In this document: piece after piece, positions 1-9,543 of the stretch
How the letters are laid out: every line of letters begins with the position of its first letter
Position numbering within the stretch: the stretch's first letter is position 1
Assembly (NCBI GenBank): GCA_943788495.1
Contig: CALSQO010000001.1
Coordinates: forward strand, 1,116,001-1,180,000
Origin: UA16 sp905478895
GTDB taxonomy: Bacteria > Bacteroidota > Bacteroidia > Flavobacteriales_D > Sanyastnellaceae
Direction of reading: 5' to 3'
Length of the DNA: 64,000 bases
Position numbers and translations under genes: made by a program
The notes under the pieces: generated by a model
Seen by the model: only the letters and a program-made list of their open reading frames with translations
Databases searched by the model: none
What the model was told of the DNA's origin: nothing

Positions 1-1188
1 CGATTGGATTTCTCAAAGGGAATGACGCAAACCCCCGGGAATGGGAATGCGTATGATCAAAATCGCATCAACCTCCTGAATGAATACGCGAACGAGGTCT
101 GGGAGGACAATCCAGATCTTTATATGGTCCTCGAGCACTGGACCGAACTTTCAGAGCAGCAAGCGCTGGTCGAAGACGGTTTCATGGTCTGGTCAAACGC
201 CACCTATGACTACAATGAAGCGGCAATGGGCTATCCCTCCAACCTCAGCTGGGCGAGCTATCAGAACCAAGGCATGAATCAACCCGCATCGGTCTCCTAT
301 CCCGAGAGCCATGATGAGGAACGTTTGATGTACAAGTGCTTGGAATTTGGCAACAGCTCCGGGTCGTATCAAGTCAACAATCTGAACACGGCACTTCAAC
401 GAATGGAAGCCATTCAATGCTTTCATATTTTGCTTCCCGGTCCCAAATTAATCTGGCAATTTGAAGAGTTGGGATACGACTATTCCATCAACACCTGCAG
501 CGATGGTGAGAGCATCAGTGAAAACTGCCGAACGGAAGCAAAACCTGTTCGATGGGATTATAGAGAAAATCCAAATCGATACCGCATCCACGAAATCATC
601 TCAGGTTTAAACGCTTTGAAGCACGCGCATCCTGAGACATTCAATTCCACCAATTACAATTGGGATGTGAGTGGATATGGAAAACGATTGCACCTAAATG
701 GCCCAATGAATGCCGTTGTCGTGGCCAACTTCAAAGTTGACGGAATCGAGATGATTCCCGGCTTTCAGCACACGGGACAATGGTGGGACTATTTCACAGG
801 TGAGTCAATCGAGGTAGGGGACATCAGCGCATTTATGGCGTTCGAACCCGGGGAGTACCATGTATTCGTAGACCAGGAATTAGCCTTCCCGAACACGACA
901 AACGCAACGGAAACCAATGAGGCCTTTCATGAATCAATTGCGTATCCAAACCCCACTTCCAACCGAATGACCTGGAAATTTCCCGTGCCGTTGTCTGACT
1001 CTTTTGGCCTATCGATTTTCAATCACCTCGGACAGGCAATTGGCAATCGTGTCCAATGGCAATTCGCAAACGACCGCACTGCACTCGAGATTGATCTCGG
1101 TAAGGTGCCAACGGGAATCTACTACCTCCAGCTCACAGAAGCCAATCGAATTTTCAAAACCCAGCTTACGGTTGAGCGGTTTCGTTAA
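1..1188 (+). CDS. GH13 alpha-amylase with T9SS sorting domain, C-terminal part (5' truncated)
   Basis: The gene runs off the left edge; only the C-terminal ~395 codons are visible. The window opens on GH13 conserved region II (RLDFSKG), with the nucleophile Asp at nt 7-9. The acid/base Glu follows in VLEHW (nt 133-135) and the third catalytic Asp in ESHDEER (nt 313-315). After the catalytic barrel comes a short all-beta domain, then a C-terminal module of about 75 residues beginning near SIAYPNPTSN and ending TQLTVERFR. That is the pattern of a type A T9SS sorting domain. It should therefore be an extracellular or surface-attached endo-acting amylase. It lies 71 nt before susC in the same direction, as expected for the first hydrolase of a starch-utilisation locus. 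Exact glucan specificity is inference. Confidence 0.9.
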   Translation, partial: RLDFSKGMTQTPGNGNAYDQNRINLLNEYANEVWEDNPDLYMVLEHWTELSEQQALVEDGFMVWSNATYDYNEAAMGYPSNLSWASYQNQGMNQPASVSYPESHDEERLMYKCLEFGNSSGSYQVNNLNTALQRMEAIQCFHILLPGPKLIWQFEELGYDYSINTCSDGESISENCRTEAKPVRWDYRENPNRYRIHEIISGLNALKHAHPETFNSTNYNWDVSGYGKRLHLNGPMNAVVVANFKVDGIEMIPGFQHTGQWWDYFTGESIEVGDISAFMAFEPGEYHVFVDQELAFPNTTNATETNEAFHESIAYPNPTSNRMTWKFPVPLSDSFGLSIFNHLGQAIGNRVQWQFANDRTALEIDLGKVPTGIYYLQLTEANRIFKTQLTVERFR

Positions 1189-1259
1189 TAATTCGAGCAC
1201 ACTTCGTGTTGTTTTTACACGTTTTGATGGCCTACTTTGCAAAGCATAATTTCATACCC

Positions 1260-4200
1260 ATGTTCAGACTTCACCTTGTTGCATGCTTTAGCCTATTCCT
1301 GCTGAATAGCGTCGATGCACAAAAACTTTACGGCACTGTCAGGGACGCCAGCGGCGCGCCTCTTCCAGGAGCCTCTGTCGTTGCCGATGGGAACAACGGA
1401 CAATTCACAGATGCTGAGGGCAAATACAGCTTAAATCTCACCGCAGGAAGTCATCGTGTGGTCTTCTCTTACATCGGGTATGTAGCCCGAACCCAAAGTA
1501 TCACCTTGACCGTCGATGATGAAGTTTTAAACATTGCCCTCGCAGAAGATGCGGTTTTGATCGAAGATGTCGTGGTCGTGGGGTATGGTGTGCAACGCAA
1601 AAAAGAAGTCACCGGTAGCATCGCCCAAGTTGATGCTAAGCAGATTACAGGTGTCCAGACCCCTTCTTTCGAAGCCGCTTTGCAGGGACAAGCAGCCGGT
1701 GTTCAGGTCAGCCAATCGTCCGGTGTCGCTGGCGCACCCTCCCTCATTCGGGTCCGCGGTGTCGCATCTGTCTCCGCGGCAGGAGACCCGCTTTATGTGG
1801 TCGATGGAATTCCCATTACCCAGGAATACTTCCTGCGCGGAAATTCAGGAGCCTTGAACAACAATCCGCTAGCGGCAATCAACCCCAACGACATCCAATC
1901 CGTCGAAATCCTGAAGGATGCAGCTGCTACCGGCATTTACGGTTCACGTGGCGCGAATGGTGTCATTTTGATCACGACCAAACGCGGCCAAAAAGGAACA
2001 TCGTTCGAATTCAGCACGCGGACAGGCATAGGCACGCCCGCCACCCGTCCGAACATGATGGATACCGAAACGTATTTGGCCTTGCGGCAGGAGGCCTGGG
2101 AAAATGACGGTGGTACGGGCTACGTATGGCTCCCCAATATGACTTCCTCATCAGACAATGCCGCCACACGCCAAGAAGCATACCAACGCGCTTTGCTGAC
2201 CAACACGGATTGGGTGGATGAGACCATCGGTGTTGGCGTCAAGAATGCGGTCAATTTCGGCGTTCGGCACGGAGCCGAGCGTTATAACTTCTATGCGGGT
2301 GTCTCCAAAGACAACAACGAAAGTTACCTCCGAGGAAATTCTTACGACCGGACTAGCGCCCGGGTAAACTTTGATTGGAAACCCACGCAGAAAACGAAGC
2401 TCTTGCTCAGCACTTCCCTGAGCCGAGGGGAAAACAATCGCATCGATGCGGCCTGGTCAGGAGGTTTGGGTGATGCGATGGCCAATGCCCTTCCGTATTA
2501 CCCCGTCCAATATGCAGAAGACCAAGTGGATGCAAATGGCAACGTCACCAACCAAGCGGGAGAATACTTCTTATGGTTTGATGAATGGGGCGGAACAAAG
2601 AACCCCGTGGCAGTGCGAGAGTTGAAGAAATGGAAGACGACGGAAGATCGTTCCATCAGCAATGCGCAATTGATTTACTCCCCATTGCAAAACCTCAACC
2701 TCAAGGTCAGCGGCGGATTTGATTACCTGCATTTGAAGGAAGACGTGTTCAATCCTGGAGCGCTTTCCATTAACACTGACCTCGGAAGTGCAAGCCGATA
2801 TGCCAATTATGTCTTGAACTGGAATTACAGCGCAACGGCCGACTATCACCTAGATTTGGATGACAAACAGGCCGTTAATTTCTTGCTCGGCACAGAATTT
2901 CAGCGCACGGATAATTATGGCTACGGTTTGTTCTATGGACAGGTTGAAGGCCCCATTTTTGAGAGTGATTCCTTATCCCAAGACGCAGACAGTGTGAATA
3001 CGCGCATCAACACTCCGTCACAACACAGCTTTCTTTCGTATTTCGGCCGATTCAACTACTCCTTAAACGATCGCTACTTTTTCCAAGCAACCGCTCGGAT
3101 CGACGGAAGCTCTCGATTCGGACGCGAGAGCCGATATGGTTTTTTCCCTTCCGTATCAGCCGGTTGGGTCGTTTCGGATGAAGCGTGGTTTCAAAGCGAA
3201 ACCATTAGTTTTCTGAAAGTACGGTCTAGCATGGGACTCACCGGAAATGCCGCACTGCCAGATTATGCTCGTTTCGGGACGTATTCGGCGGCAGACAACG
3301 GCACTACATATGCTGGAGATTCCATTTTGTATCCATTGCAGCCTGAAAACCCAACGTTGCGATGGGAAACTTCACGCACCGTGGACGCGAGCGTTGAAGT
3401 TGGACTTTGGTCTGATCGTGTTACCATGGAATTGGCGGGGTACCACAAATATTCAACGGATGTACTCATGAATGTGAGTACACCAGCCAGCACCGGTTTC
3501 ACCAATTTCTGGGACAATGTGGGCACCATCCTCAACCGCGGCGTTGAACTTTCCATCAAATCCCGGAATACCGTGGGGGAAGTAAAATGGACAACGGACT
3601 TAAACGTGGCGCGCAACTACAATGAATTGGTCAACATTGGCGATTACACGCCTGACGCGGTGAGCGGTGGAACCAATGATTCTCGGGTGATCGTCGGTCG
3701 GCCTGTAGGTTCTTTCTACCTCGTCGAACATAGCCATGTGGATCCGGAAAGCGGACTGCCTGTGTACATTGACCTTGAAGGAGAAGAAACATTTGACTAC
3801 AACAACGACATCCGAAAATACGTCGGAGACGGCCTGCCTGAATTCATCGGAGGATTCAATAACACGGTCACCTACAAAAACTGGGACTTGAGTGCGCTGG
3901 CAACTTTCAGTGTAGGCGCCAAGATTTTTGATTCTTCCGCCAAAAGACAATTGGGCGTCGTCACCGGCTGGAATATGCGAACCGAAAAACTCGATCGCTG
4001 GCGACAACCGGGTGATGAAGCAACGTACCCCCGGTTAACCTTGGATGAAACCACTTACAGCCTTCCTTCGGGTTTTCCTTGGTGGAATACCAGCTTGTTC
4101 ATCTACGACGCGTCTTACTTGCGTTTGCGTAACCTCACCATTGGCTACAACATTCCCCTTGACGCCGCGAGCACCCTGCAAAATTGCCGCATATCCATCA

Positions 4201-4361
4201 ATGCCACCAACCTCTTTACCCTGACCAACTTCCCAGGGCTGGACCCCGAAGTAGTGCGGGATTTCGAGAATGCACAGGATCGCAACATGAGCCCGAATGT
4301 GACTTACCTCACACCGCCTCAGGAACGTGCTTTCACCTTGTCAGTATCCACCAATTTTTAA
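1260..4361 (+). CDS. SusC/RagA family TonB-dependent transporter
   Basis: Outer-membrane TonB-dependent importer of oligosaccharides, forming a pedal-bin complex with the following SusD. I chose the ATG at 1260 because it starts a clean signal peptide (MFRLHLVACFSLFLLNSVDA, cleaved before QKLYG); the frame stays open upstream to GTG 1206. Mature order: carboxypeptidase-regulatory-like domain (LYGTVRDASGAPLPGASV, residues ~22-100), the DVVVVGYG segment that marks SusC proteins, plug domain (~115-230, ending GANGVILITTKRG), then a 22-strand-type barrel to the terminal VSTNF. Its 1033 aa are typical of the family. It is followed after 9 nt by susD. Substrate is inferred as alpha-glucan oligosaccharide from the flanking GH13 enzymes. 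Confidence 0.95.
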   Translation: MFRLHLVACFSLFLLNSVDAQKLYGTVRDASGAPLPGASVVADGNNGQFTDAEGKYSLNLTAGSHRVVFSYIGYVARTQSITLTVDDEVLNIALAEDAVLIEDVVVVGYGVQRKKEVTGSIAQVDAKQITGVQTPSFEAALQGQAAGVQVSQSSGVAGAPSLIRVRGVASVSAAGDPLYVVDGIPITQEYFLRGNSGALNNNPLAAINPNDIQSVEILKDAAATGIYGSRGANGVILITTKRGQKGTSFEFSTRTGIGTPATRPNMMDTETYLALRQEAWENDGGTGYVWLPNMTSSSDNAATRQEAYQRALLTNTDWVDETIGVGVKNAVNFGVRHGAERYNFYAGVSKDNNESYLRGNSYDRTSARVNFDWKPTQKTKLLLSTSLSRGENNRIDAAWSGGLGDAMANALPYYPVQYAEDQVDANGNVTNQAGEYFLWFDEWGGTKNPVAVRELKKWKTTEDRSISNAQLIYSPLQNLNLKVSGGFDYLHLKEDVFNPGALSINTDLGSASRYANYVLNWNYSATADYHLDLDDKQAVNFLLGTEFQRTDNYGYGLFYGQVEGPIFESDSLSQDADSVNTRINTPSQHSFLSYFGRFNYSLNDRYFFQATARIDGSSRFGRESRYGFFPSVSAGWVVSDEAWFQSETISFLKVRSSMGLTGNAALPDYARFGTYSAADNGTTYAGDSILYPLQPENPTLRWETSRTVDASVEVGLWSDRVTMELAGYHKYSTDVLMNVSTPASTGFTNFWDNVGTILNRGVELSIKSRNTVGEVKWTTDLNVARNYNELVNIGDYTPDAVSGGTNDSRVIVGRPVGSFYLVEHSHVDPESGLPVYIDLEGEETFDYNNDIRKYVGDGLPEFIGGFNNTVTYKNWDLSALATFSVGAKIFDSSAKRQLGVVTGWNMRTEKLDRWRQPGDEATYPRLTLDETTYSLPSGFPWWNTSLFIYDASYLRLRNLTIGYNIPLDAASTLQNCRISINATNLFTLTNFPGLDPEVVRDFENAQDRNMSPNVTYLTPPQERAFTLSVSTNF

Positions 4362-4370
4362 TCGGAAATC

Positions 4371-5735
4371 ATGAACATCAAAACTTCTTTCCTCTTGGCG
4401 ACACTGGCACTGGGTATGGCCTCGTGTGATGGGCTCCTCGAATTTGAGCCCGGCGATGTCATCTTAGCAGAAGACGCCATTCAAAATGCGGATGATTTGC
4501 AACGATTACTGGTGAGCAATTATGACGTTCTGGCCAACCTTTACGGTGGACGAGTCCAAATCGTGAATGAATTACGAGGACCCAACTTTGGCGCACCGGA
4601 CAATAGTTTGGATTTCACGGCAGTCTACAACCGAGAAACCACCTTCTTTACCGGCATCAACGGCGGCATATACACCGACTTTTATTACGCCATTTATCGA
4701 TCCAATGTCGTCATTGATAATTTCAACATCGTCGAAAACCTCGATGAAAGCGACCGTATTCGACTTGAAGCTGAAGCTCGTTTTATTCGAGCCCTTTGCC
4801 ATTGGGGTGCCGTAAAAATGTATGCAAAGCCTTTCGGCTACACGCCGAATAACGACCACGCCGGCGTGCCTCTTCGGATTGCACCCAACCAAGACCCACT
4901 CCCCCGAGCGACCGTTGGCGAGGTGTACGAGCAAGTCTTGATTGACTTGGCATATGCAGCCGACAACCTGCCAGCAGAAAATGGTCCTTATGCGACACGA
5001 CTTGCTGCAGAGGCCTACCTCGCCCAAGTGCATTTCTTGATGAGCGATTTCGAAGAAGCCGCGAACTACGCAGCCAATGTCATCAACTCAGGCGTGTACA
5101 CACTGGATGAAGACCTGGATCGATACGAAACGGATATCATCAACCCGGAAACGATTTTTGGCATCATCAGTCAACCCAATGATTTTCGGAGTTCATGGTA
5201 CCGAGACAATTTACGTTCCGACAATACCGCCAATCCACAACTGGCATTCAGTAATGACTTTGCTTTCTTCATGAGCCTTTCTGGCGCTGCGGATGGAAGG
5301 TCTGCATGGTACACCCCCGGATCTCGGGCATTGATCAACCGATTCAATGAAAAGGAGTATTTCAACGTACCCCTTGCCCACTTGACCCTGATGCATCTCA
5401 TTCGCGCAGAATGCCTAGGCGAATTGAATCAAAATTTGACCACGGCAATTGCAGACTTAAACGCCATTCGAGCAAGGGCGTATGGCATCGGGAATAACGA
5501 ACTGATGGGCGATGCAACCGCTGCAGAAGTGGTTCAAGCGGCGCGCGAAGAATACAGAAAAGAAACCGCTTGTGAAGGCATGTGGGTGGAGCAATTGCTC
5601 CGACGCGGTGCCAACGGAGAAAGCATTACCATCCGAGGTGCTTCATGGGACTGCCCGGGCATGTCCCTGCAGTTTTCCAATAGCGAGACTACTGTGCAAG
5701 GTTTTGAGCTTAATGAAGAAGGCGGTTGCCTCTAA
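4371..5735 (+). CDS. SusD/RagB family nutrient-binding outer-membrane lipoprotein
   Basis: Surface lipoprotein that caps SusC and binds glycans. The N-terminus MNIKTSFLLATLALGMASC ends in a lipobox (GMAS-C), so Cys19 should be acylated. The mature protein (454 aa precursor) has the SusD pattern: an N-terminal segment DLQRLLVSNYDVL, the conserved helix RLEAEARFIRALCHWGAVKMY, TPR-like helices (EVYEQVLIDLAYAADNLP; RLAAEAYLAQVHFLMSDFEEA) and a C-terminal region with AEYRKE-like and WVEQLLRRG motifs. It is slightly short for SusD (often 500-600 aa), so loops may be reduced. Only 9 nt separate it from susC, which indicates co-transcription. Confidence 0.94.
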   Translation: MNIKTSFLLATLALGMASCDGLLEFEPGDVILAEDAIQNADDLQRLLVSNYDVLANLYGGRVQIVNELRGPNFGAPDNSLDFTAVYNRETTFFTGINGGIYTDFYYAIYRSNVVIDNFNIVENLDESDRIRLEAEARFIRALCHWGAVKMYAKPFGYTPNNDHAGVPLRIAPNQDPLPRATVGEVYEQVLIDLAYAADNLPAENGPYATRLAAEAYLAQVHFLMSDFEEAANYAANVINSGVYTLDEDLDRYETDIINPETIFGIISQPNDFRSSWYRDNLRSDNTANPQLAFSNDFAFFMSLSGAADGRSAWYTPGSRALINRFNEKEYFNVPLAHLTLMHLIRAECLGELNQNLTTAIADLNAIRARAYGIGNNELMGDATAAEVVQAAREEYRKETACEGMWVEQLLRRGANGESITIRGASWDCPGMSLQFSNSETTVQGFELNEEGGCL

Positions 5736-5754
5736 CAAAAAGGACACAATTGTG

Positions 5755-6252
5755 ATGAAACGAAAACAACACGCATTGAACTTCGCCCTGCTCCTTGTCT
5801 CGGCGTCTTTATTCTTCTCGGGATGCAAACCGACAACCGAAGGAGAGATTGGCGACCCTTTTGACAAGGTTCAAGGAATGATGGGAACGTGGGAGCTCAG
5901 CAGCTTCACACAACAGGATTTGAATAGCCCGGTGAAGGAAACCCGCGATTTAAGCGCATTCTTCATCGACGGCATTTCCACTCCAATTCAGCTGACATTC
6001 CACGAGGACCGCACTTATGCTGTCGCGATTGAAACCGGGAAAAATTACTTCGGAGAAGGCGGAACTTGGGGTTTTGACGATGACCTCTACCCCACTTTCC
6101 TAGAACTCTATTCCCCTGCGGACACCTTGTCCTACAACCTCGGTGGAATGGTCCGTGAATTTGATCAAAGCATGCGCATTGAATACCGACGCGAATGTGG
6201 CAGCGCTGCGACCAACATTTACACATTTGAATTCAATCGAATCAACGGATGA
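5755..6252 (+). CDS. Small lipoprotein of the Sus-like locus (DUF5004/lipocalin-like)
   Basis: A 165-aa protein starting at ATG 5755, 19 nt after susD. MKRKQHALNFALLLVSASLFFSGC is a lipoprotein signal with Cys24. The mature part begins with a linker, then MMGTWELSSFTQQDL and later LTFHEDRTYAVAIETG...GTWGFDDD. A GxW start followed by beta strands and a second GTW repeat is the layout of small lipocalin-like lipoproteins such as DUF5004, which occur in Sus-like loci. No catalytic residues are visible. Location suggests a surface or periplasmic accessory glycan-binding role, but that is inference. It overlaps the next gene by 4 nt (ATGA). Confidence 0.7.
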   Translation: MKRKQHALNFALLLVSASLFFSGCKPTTEGEIGDPFDKVQGMMGTWELSSFTQQDLNSPVKETRDLSAFFIDGISTPIQLTFHEDRTYAVAIETGKNYFGEGGTWGFDDDLYPTFLELYSPADTLSYNLGGMVREFDQSMRIEYRRECGSAATNIYTFEFNRING

Positions 6253-7112
6253 TGAAGATAAGAACAAACACATTTTGTGCATTGGTGTTAGGGCTAGTGA
6301 TCGGGACCTCAACCTCGGCACAAAAAGTATATGTGCTCCCATCTCCGACGGACGCAAATTCTGAAATGACCTTGTTCATTGACATGAATCAAAGCGAAGA
6401 CGGCATTCAAAACAACGGACTTTCGGGCATTCTTGATGCCTATCCGGATACCGCTGTCTATTTATGGACCTGGGACCCATCCGGTCCAGCAGCCGGCAAT
6501 GGCGACTGGGACAACTCGGCAAGCCATCAGGAGCTCAACAAAGTAGGACCCAAACTGTATTCCATGACCTTTGTGCCTACAGAGTACTATGGCGTAGATG
6601 GTCCTCAACTGTTTTCCAGAGGAATCTCTTGCTTGGCCAAACTTAGAAATGGAACGGAGGCCGAAGGCTTTCCCTTCGAGGCCAAGTCGGAAGACATGCA
6701 CGTAGACATCATCCCCAAACTGTGTGATGCGCGGTTATGCGTGTTCCCAGAACTTCGAGAGCCCGACGACTACATAACGATCACTTACGACAACACGAAA
6801 GAAATCCTTTACGAAGGACTTCAAGGAATGGCAGATGATGACTGCTACATCTATCTCCTGGGCAAAGTCGATGCGTTCACCAGTGTTGAGCTTTCCATCG
6901 AAAGTGAAGTCACCCAAAATCCTGACTTAAAACTTCAATCCATGGGCGACGGAAGGTTTCGGACCACAATGATTCCGGAGGATTTGTTCGCTCCGCTATT
7001 GACCGAAGATCAAGTCTTGAGTGAAATCTGGTATTACATCGTACGTGAAGGATTCAGTTACCCGCCTGGACCGCCACCTTTCGAAATTATTTCTCTGTTG
7101 GATTGCGAGTAA
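6249..7112 (+). CDS. Exported protein in SusE/SusF position, probable glycan-binding modules
   Basis: A 287-aa protein with signal peptide (MMKIRTNTFCALVLGLVIGTSTSAQ) but no lipobox Cys, unlike classical SusE/SusF. Two similar beta-rich halves are visible. Residues ~25-155 contain VYLWTWDPSG, GDWDNSA and YSMTFVPTEYYG; residues ~160-287 contain ITITYDNTKEILYEG, VELSIESEV and FRTTMIPEDLF. This module style is seen in proteins encoded beside SusD in amylase loci. Start codons ATG at 6249 or 6252 overlap the previous stop, so it should be translationally coupled. I do not recognise a named family with certainty; alpha-glucan binding is inferred from position. Confidence 0.6.
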   Translation: MMKIRTNTFCALVLGLVIGTSTSAQKVYVLPSPTDANSEMTLFIDMNQSEDGIQNNGLSGILDAYPDTAVYLWTWDPSGPAAGNGDWDNSASHQELNKVGPKLYSMTFVPTEYYGVDGPQLFSRGISCLAKLRNGTEAEGFPFEAKSEDMHVDIIPKLCDARLCVFPELREPDDYITITYDNTKEILYEGLQGMADDDCYIYLLGKVDAFTSVELSIESEVTQNPDLKLQSMGDGRFRTTMIPEDLFAPLLTEDQVLSEIWYYIVREGFSYPPGPPPFEIISLLDCE

Positions 7113-7137
7113 ATACCGCCCGCCAAAAGAGCCTCTT

Positions 7138-9531
7138 ATGAATAGCCGACGCACTCCCACAAACCCTTCGCTCGCTTGGCCATTCTATTTTGCCTTGACC
7201 GCCCTATTGGCTTCATGTGGTTCACATGAAGAGCAGGCCCATATCGCCTCTCATGAAGCGCTCATCATGCCGGTGCACCTTGAACCTGACAGCACCTGGA
7301 TCCTTTTGGATGACTTTCATGCTTGGACGGGACTCGTCGATTCTGTGGTTTGGGAAAATGGAACGGCATTGACCATTCAACCGGATCCCTTGCGTTCCCT
7401 TCCAGCAGTCCTTATTACCGAACAACCCGCCCAAGCATTTGGACATCTGCAACTCTGGTCGGCCGACCCCTCCAAAACCGAACCTGTGGCCATTCCTGTT
7501 GTCCGTTCTGCCAAGCAATCCGTCCGTGTGAGTCTTGCCATCACTGAATCGATACAAGCGGCCAGCATTATAGGCGGCTTCACCGGTTGGCAGTCTCAGC
7601 CCATCCCGATGCAGCAAGAAGGAGATAGCCTATTCGTTACCTTAAAACTGGATGAAGGGAGTCATCTGTACCAATTCGTAAGCAACGGAAAAGAATTCCC
7701 TGATCCAGCCAATCCAAACAAGATGCCCAATGGATTTGGGGGGTTCAATTCCATTTTGCAGGCCGGAAGTGCATCGGAACCGTTAACCCTCTCCACCGAC
7801 TACAGCAATCGATTTCTCTGCCATACGCTGCCGTTTTCCAGTTACACGGTATTTTGGAACAACACATGCATCCACACGGGCGAGTCAGGCGCCAATGGAA
7901 ATTTTGAATTTAACATGCCTGTGAGCGCCAAACATGTGGAACGTTCGCATCTTCGCATCTGGGTTGCAAATCAATCTGGAATCAGTCAAAACGAGCTAAT
8001 CCCGTTGCAATATGATGCGCCTGTGCGACACGGCGAAATGCTTACCCGGAGCGATCGGCAGGCCATGATCATGTATTTCTTGATGGTCGATCGGTTCCAA
8101 AACGGTGATCCTTCCAATGATTGGAAAGTGACAGATCCCGACGTGCATCCCGACGCCAATCATAAAGGTGGCGATTTGCTTGGCATCCAAAATGCCCTCG
8201 GTTATTTGGATTCCCTTGGGATCAATACCATCTGGATTTCTCCCATTACACCCAATCCCGATGACGCGTGGGGCTTTTGGTCAGACCCGTCGACCGATGT
8301 CACGAGCAAATTCAGCGGCTACCACGGTTACTGGCCGATCGCCTCAACGGGAATCGACCGCCGATTTGGTTCCATGGGCACGTTTCATTCCTTGGCTGAT
8401 TCCATCCACGCAAAAGGCATGAATATCTTGATCGATTACGTTGCAAACCACGTTCATCAGGAGCATCCGGTTTACCGAGCCCATCCCGATTGGGTCACCA
8501 ACCTCTACTTGCCCGATGGCAGTCTGAATACCCAACTTTGGGATTCTCAGCGCTTGACGACTTGGTTTGACACCTTCATGCCCACCTTGGACCTGGAGCG
8601 TGAAGAGGTGTATGAAACCATGACAGACAGTGCTTTGTGGTGGATTCAAAACACAACCATTGATGGCTTTCGACATGATGCCACCAAACACATCCCAGAG
8701 GTGTTTTGGAGGAGGCTCACCACGAAGGTGAGGGCGGCTACTGCGGCGTCCCAACGAAGCGTTTTTCAGATTGGCGAAACCTATGGGACACCCTCTTTGA
8801 TCAAAAAGTACCTTTCCAGCGGCATGCTCGATGCGCAGTTTGATTTCAACTTGTACGATGCATACGTCGCCGCATTCACGAGCAAAGAGCCTGATTTGGA
8901 AAACTTGATTGCCATTGCACAACAGAGCATTGACGCCTATGGATCCCATCATTTGATGGGAAACATATCCGGTAACCAAGACCGCCCAAGATTCGCGTCA
9001 CTCGCAGAAGGTTCATTGACTCCTGGAGAAGACACCAAGTTGGCAGGTTGGACCCGCACGATAGAACACCAAGGACAGAAAGGTTACCTCCGAATGAGCT
9101 GGCTAATGGCAACTTTGATGGGGCAGCCCGGCATTCCTTGCGTGTATTACGGCGATGAAATTGCTGATGTCGGCGGGAATGACCCTGACAATCGGCGAAT
9201 GATGCGCTTCGACAATTGGAACGCATCCGAGCAAAAGCTTTGGGAAATGACCCGTGATTGGATTGCGCTCCGCAAATCACGCATGAGCCTGATGTACGGC
9301 CAATGCCATTATTATTTGAATAACAATGCTCCGGACGTTCTCGCCATTGAAAGGACGTACTTGGATGAAAAGACATTGATTTTGATCAACACCTCGGAAG
9401 CGGTTCAATCCTATCCCATACCGAGCAATTGCAATGGTTCAATCTTGCTCGGAGATGCTGCGATGGAAGACACAGCCATTGCCATCTCTGCCGGATCCTG
9501 TGCAGCAATCCAATTGCATCCGAATCCTTGA
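7138..9531 (+). CDS. GH13 alpha-amylase/neopullulanase-like lipoprotein
   Basis: Alpha-glucan hydrolase, 797 aa from ATG 7138. The N-terminus ends in a lipobox (ALLASC, Cys ~27), so it should be membrane-anchored. Residues ~30-300 form accessory beta domains, including a CBM48/E-set-like segment (ASIIGGFTGWQSQPIPM). The GH13 barrel starts at YFLMVDRFQNGDPSND. Conserved regions: DYVANHVHQ (~res 432), GFRHDATKH with nucleophile Asp514, QIGETYG with acid/base Glu547, and GNISGNQDRPRF with Asp615. Region IV has Gln where most GH13 enzymes have His (NHD). Domain order resembles cyclomaltodextrinase/neopullulanase-type SusA enzymes acting on imported oligosaccharides. It is the last gene of the Sus-like operon, 25 nt after the previous gene. 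Confidence 0.9.
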   Translation: MNSRRTPTNPSLAWPFYFALTALLASCGSHEEQAHIASHEALIMPVHLEPDSTWILLDDFHAWTGLVDSVVWENGTALTIQPDPLRSLPAVLITEQPAQAFGHLQLWSADPSKTEPVAIPVVRSAKQSVRVSLAITESIQAASIIGGFTGWQSQPIPMQQEGDSLFVTLKLDEGSHLYQFVSNGKEFPDPANPNKMPNGFGGFNSILQAGSASEPLTLSTDYSNRFLCHTLPFSSYTVFWNNTCIHTGESGANGNFEFNMPVSAKHVERSHLRIWVANQSGISQNELIPLQYDAPVRHGEMLTRSDRQAMIMYFLMVDRFQNGDPSNDWKVTDPDVHPDANHKGGDLLGIQNALGYLDSLGINTIWISPITPNPDDAWGFWSDPSTDVTSKFSGYHGYWPIASTGIDRRFGSMGTFHSLADSIHAKGMNILIDYVANHVHQEHPVYRAHPDWVTNLYLPDGSLNTQLWDSQRLTTWFDTFMPTLDLEREEVYETMTDSALWWIQNTTIDGFRHDATKHIPEVFWRRLTTKVRAATAASQRSVFQIGETYGTPSLIKKYLSSGMLDAQFDFNLYDAYVAAFTSKEPDLENLIAIAQQSIDAYGSHHLMGNISGNQDRPRFASLAEGSLTPGEDTKLAGWTRTIEHQGQKGYLRMSWLMATLMGQPGIPCVYYGDEIADVGGNDPDNRRMMRFDNWNASEQKLWEMTRDWIALRKSRMSLMYGQCHYYLNNNAPDVLAIERTYLDEKTLILINTSEAVQSYPIPSNCNGSILLGDAAMEDTAIAISAGSCAAIQLHPNP

Positions 9532-9543
9532 CAAAAAAAGCCG

